From positions 1 through 6,111 of the forward strand of contig CAKZYM010000149.1 of NCBI GenBank assembly GCA_937884685.1: a DNA stretch of 6,111 bases. Reading direction: 5' to 3'. Every line of letters begins with the position of its first letter. Position 1 is the first letter of the stretch. Below the pieces are notes generated by a model. That model saw only the letters and a program-made list of their open reading frames with translations. It made no database searches and had not been told where the DNA came from. Below are positions 4,241 through 6,111 of the stretch, in pieces. The translations under genes were made by a program, and so were the position numbers. Source of the stretch: an uncultured Calothrix sp. (GTDB taxonomy: Bacteria; Cyanobacteriota; Cyanobacteriia; Cyanobacteriales; Nostocaceae).

Positions 4241-6111
4241 ATGAAGTGTTTAGTAAGAGTGGGAGCTATAGCTACTTTAAATTTACTTTGCTGTTCAAGT
4301 TTTGCGCGAGCGGTAGATGTTAAAAATAATATCGAAATACAATCAAATGTTTCTCAACAAACTTTTCAACAAAATGTATCTCAAAATACGTTAGCTCAGA
4401 ATCCTATACCTGCTAGTTTAAAGAGTAAATTGCAATCCACTGAGACAAATACGCAATTTGCAAATTTTCTACCAAAAGATGCACCATTGGTCGCAATAGT
4501 TGATACTACTTCAGAAAATTGGAGAAAAGCTGGAAAATTTCAGTTATTTAATACAGTTTGGAATGGATTATCATTTTTTATTCCACCTCAATTTAGGAAT
4601 GGATTTGCAACTGATATTAAACCTTGGTTGGGAGAACAAGTCGCTTTTGCATTTTTACCAAAGCTTGGTTCTTCAAAAGTTACTGTCGATTCTAATTTTG
4701 TTTCTTTGATTCCTGTAAAAGACGAAGTAGCTTTACAGATATTTTTAGATAAACTTACAGCTAATGGAAGATTAAATCAAAGACAATATAAAGGAATTAC
4801 TATCTTAGAAACAAAAACTGGTACATCATCAAAACCAGGTTTACCTCCGCAAGATAATACATTACCTCCGGTTCCTGAATCTCCTATAAATAAAGCTGGT
4901 AAACATAATATTTTAAACAAACCAAACTTAAAAAGACCAAGTTTAAAAAGACCAAAATCAAGAAAGCCAACTAGTTTAGTTATAGGTGTTTTACCAGGAC
5001 ATTTAGCAGTTGCTTATTCCAATCAATCAATTGAAAGGGTAATTAATACCAATCAACAAAAAGCTGCTACTTTAGCTCAAAATTCTCAGTTTCAAAAAAC
5101 AATTAAACAGCCCGAAACTGCTAAACCGCTGTTCTCAATGTATCAAGACCCGGTTGGCTATATTACTTTTGCAAATGAAATTCTTAAAGACCCAAGTTTG
5201 GGTTTACCTCCTATTGATTTAGATAATATTCTTTCTTCTGACCAACTGAAACAATATCAAAGTCTCGGTTCTTTCGTTATGGTTCAAAAAGAAGGAATTA
5301 GGTTTCAGGTAAACGGTTATCCTTCTCCTAAATATAAAGGAAATAGTCTGGTTAATAATATTAAAACACAGACAATATTATCTCGAATGCCAGCAGCAAC
5401 CTACTCTGCTATTAACGGAAAAAATCTGAATAACAGATGGAAAGCTATATCTAAAATATTAAGCTCGCAAAAAGAATTTAAAGATGCTTTTGAAACGTTT
5501 CGTAAGCTTATCCTTACTAATACTGGGCTAGATTTTGACCGCGATATTATGGGCTGGATGGATGGGGAATTTGCCTTTTTTCTGTATCCTACCAAAGGCG
5601 GATTTTTTCAAGCTGTGAAACCTAGTTCTGATATGGGAATTGGTTTAGCTGTTGAAACCAACAATCGAATAGCAGCGGAAACAACTTTGAATAAGTTAGG
5701 AGATTATATTAAATCTGTATCCAAGGGAGAAATAAAAGTTTCACAAAGGAGTATCAAGAATCAAAAGGTAACAAGTTGGGATGCTGATGGAGATTCTACA
5801 AAAAGTTTACTTGCTTATAGTTGGGTAGACGATAAGACTTTAATTGTAACTACAGGATATGGAGCAATTGCAGATTTAGTACCGCAGCCTTATTTAGCTT
5901 TATCTTCAGCTTATAACTTTAATACAGCAACCTTATCTCTTCCGAGTCCAAATAGCGGCTATTTTTATATGAATATGGGTTCTTTGCTCTCGTGGGTTTA
6001 TGGTTTTGTACCGAAACAATACGCAAATAATCCCTTTTTCAATATATTTAAACAAGCTATTGGTTCGGTTTATAGTATCAGCGCTACAAGTTCTTCTCAG
6101 GTTGATAGAGA
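4241..6111 (+). CDS. Exported DUF3352-type protein, 3' end outside the window
   Basis: The frame is open from 4205 to the last base; 623 complete codons from ATG4241 are visible and the C terminus is missing. Residues 1-24 form a signal peptide (MKCLVR, a hydrophobic core, cleavage after SFARA), so the protein is exported, probably to the periplasm. Residues 31-54 are rich in Gln and Asn. From about residue 76 (FLPKDAPLVAIVDT) the sequence resembles cyanobacterial DUF3352 proteins, including TGLDFDRDIMGWMDGEFAFF near 428-447 with Trp439, Asp441 and Glu443. Residues 194-243 form a Pro/Lys-rich linker ending in four pentapeptide repeats, after which the fold resumes (SLVIGVLPGHLAVAY). The function of the family is unknown to me and I assign none. 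The LLCC near residue 17 does not meet the lipobox rule. No transmembrane segment other than the signal peptide is apparent. The DUF3352 assignment is from memory of the family. Confidence 0.82.
   Translation, partial: MKCLVRVGAIATLNLLCCSSFARAVDVKNNIEIQSNVSQQTFQQNVSQNTLAQNPIPASLKSKLQSTETNTQFANFLPKDAPLVAIVDTTSENWRKAGKFQLFNTVWNGLSFFIPPQFRNGFATDIKPWLGEQVAFAFLPKLGSSKVTVDSNFVSLIPVKDEVALQIFLDKLTANGRLNQRQYKGITILETKTGTSSKPGLPPQDNTLPPVPESPINKAGKHNILNKPNLKRPSLKRPKSRKPTSLVIGVLPGHLAVAYSNQSIERVINTNQQKAATLAQNSQFQKTIKQPETAKPLFSMYQDPVGYITFANEILKDPSLGLPPIDLDNILSSDQLKQYQSLGSFVMVQKEGIRFQVNGYPSPKYKGNSLVNNIKTQTILSRMPAATYSAINGKNLNNRWKAISKILSSQKEFKDAFETFRKLILTNTGLDFDRDIMGWMDGEFAFFLYPTKGGFFQAVKPSSDMGIGLAVETNNRIAAETTLNKLGDYIKSVSKGEIKVSQRSIKNQKVTSWDADGDSTKSLLAYSWVDDKTLIVTTGYGAIADLVPQPYLALSSAYNFNTATLSLPSPNSGYFYMNMGSLLSWVYGFVPKQYANNPFFNIFKQAIGSVYSISATSSSQVDR
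4910..4969 (+). repeat. 15-nt in-frame repeats encoding a basic pentapeptide linker
   Basis: Four consecutive 15-nt units encode ILNKP, NLKRP, SLKRP and KSRKP. The middle two (4925-4939 and 4940-4954) differ at only two bases, both in the first codon. The tract adds 8 positive charges to the linker of the exported DUF3352-type protein and probably grew by slippage or unequal exchange. Confidence 0.75.

Noticed and set aside
4283..4303. Lipoprotein signal in the DUF3352-type protein (LLCC)
   Set aside because: Leu immediately before the cysteine breaks the lipobox rule, and a good signal peptidase I site (SFARA) follows.
4500..4709. Plus-strand open frame (69 codons) inside the DUF3352-type gene
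   Set aside because: It is a shifted frame of a clearly coding sequence, which continues unbroken from 4205 to the end of the window.
5401..5595. Minus-strand open frame (64 codons)
   Set aside because: It lies antisense to the conserved part of the DUF3352-type gene and has no supporting signals.

Overview
The window looks like chromosomal DNA of a filamentous, probably heterocyst-forming (Nostocales-type) cyanobacterium. This rests on three things: a plant-type [2Fe-2S] ferredoxin almost identical to cyanobacterial PetF, a cyanobacterial-type biliverdin reductase (BvdR), and short heptanucleotide tandem repeats placed right after stop codons, as is typical of filamentous cyanobacterial intergenic DNA. 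The DNA is AT-rich, and the intergenic regions more so. I see no mobile element, CRISPR array, tRNA or rRNA.

Layout. 1-261 (-): sulfiredoxin, complete, its stop codon lying exactly at the window edge. 262-459: divergent intergenic region with a good srx promoter whose -35 lies in a 10-bp palindrome. 460-2058 (+): exported SpoIID/LytB-family peptidoglycan protein. 2059-2325: convergent intergenic region with two heptad repeats and a strong hairpin terminator that mainly serves petF. 2326-2625 (-): ferredoxin petF. 2626-3033: 408-nt divergent regulatory region with a stand-alone plus-strand terminator, a near-consensus sigma-70 promoter and a second perfect -10 box next to bvdR. 3034-3996 (+): bvdR, with a GTG start. 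3997-4240: intergenic region opening with four perfect ATTTTGG heptads. 4241 to the window end (+): a large exported DUF3352-type protein, cut off by the window.

Functional reading. Three of the five genes belong to photosynthetic redox and pigment physiology. Sulfiredoxin repairs over-oxidised peroxiredoxins, ferredoxin carries electrons from photosystem I, and BvdR reduces biliverdin, the precursor of phycobilins. The divergent petF/bvdR pair is suggestive because ferredoxin feeds the bilin-making enzymes, but a shared role is only an inference. The other two genes encode envelope or periplasmic proteins. No operon is evident: each gene has its own intergenic region.

The coding content is mostly ordinary for a cyanobacterium and I do not see a convincing new multi-gene system. 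The points most worth a second look are the petF-bvdR regulatory region, the srx promoter palindrome, the shifted glutamate in the SpoIID-like protein, and the pentapeptide-repeat linker in the DUF3352 protein.
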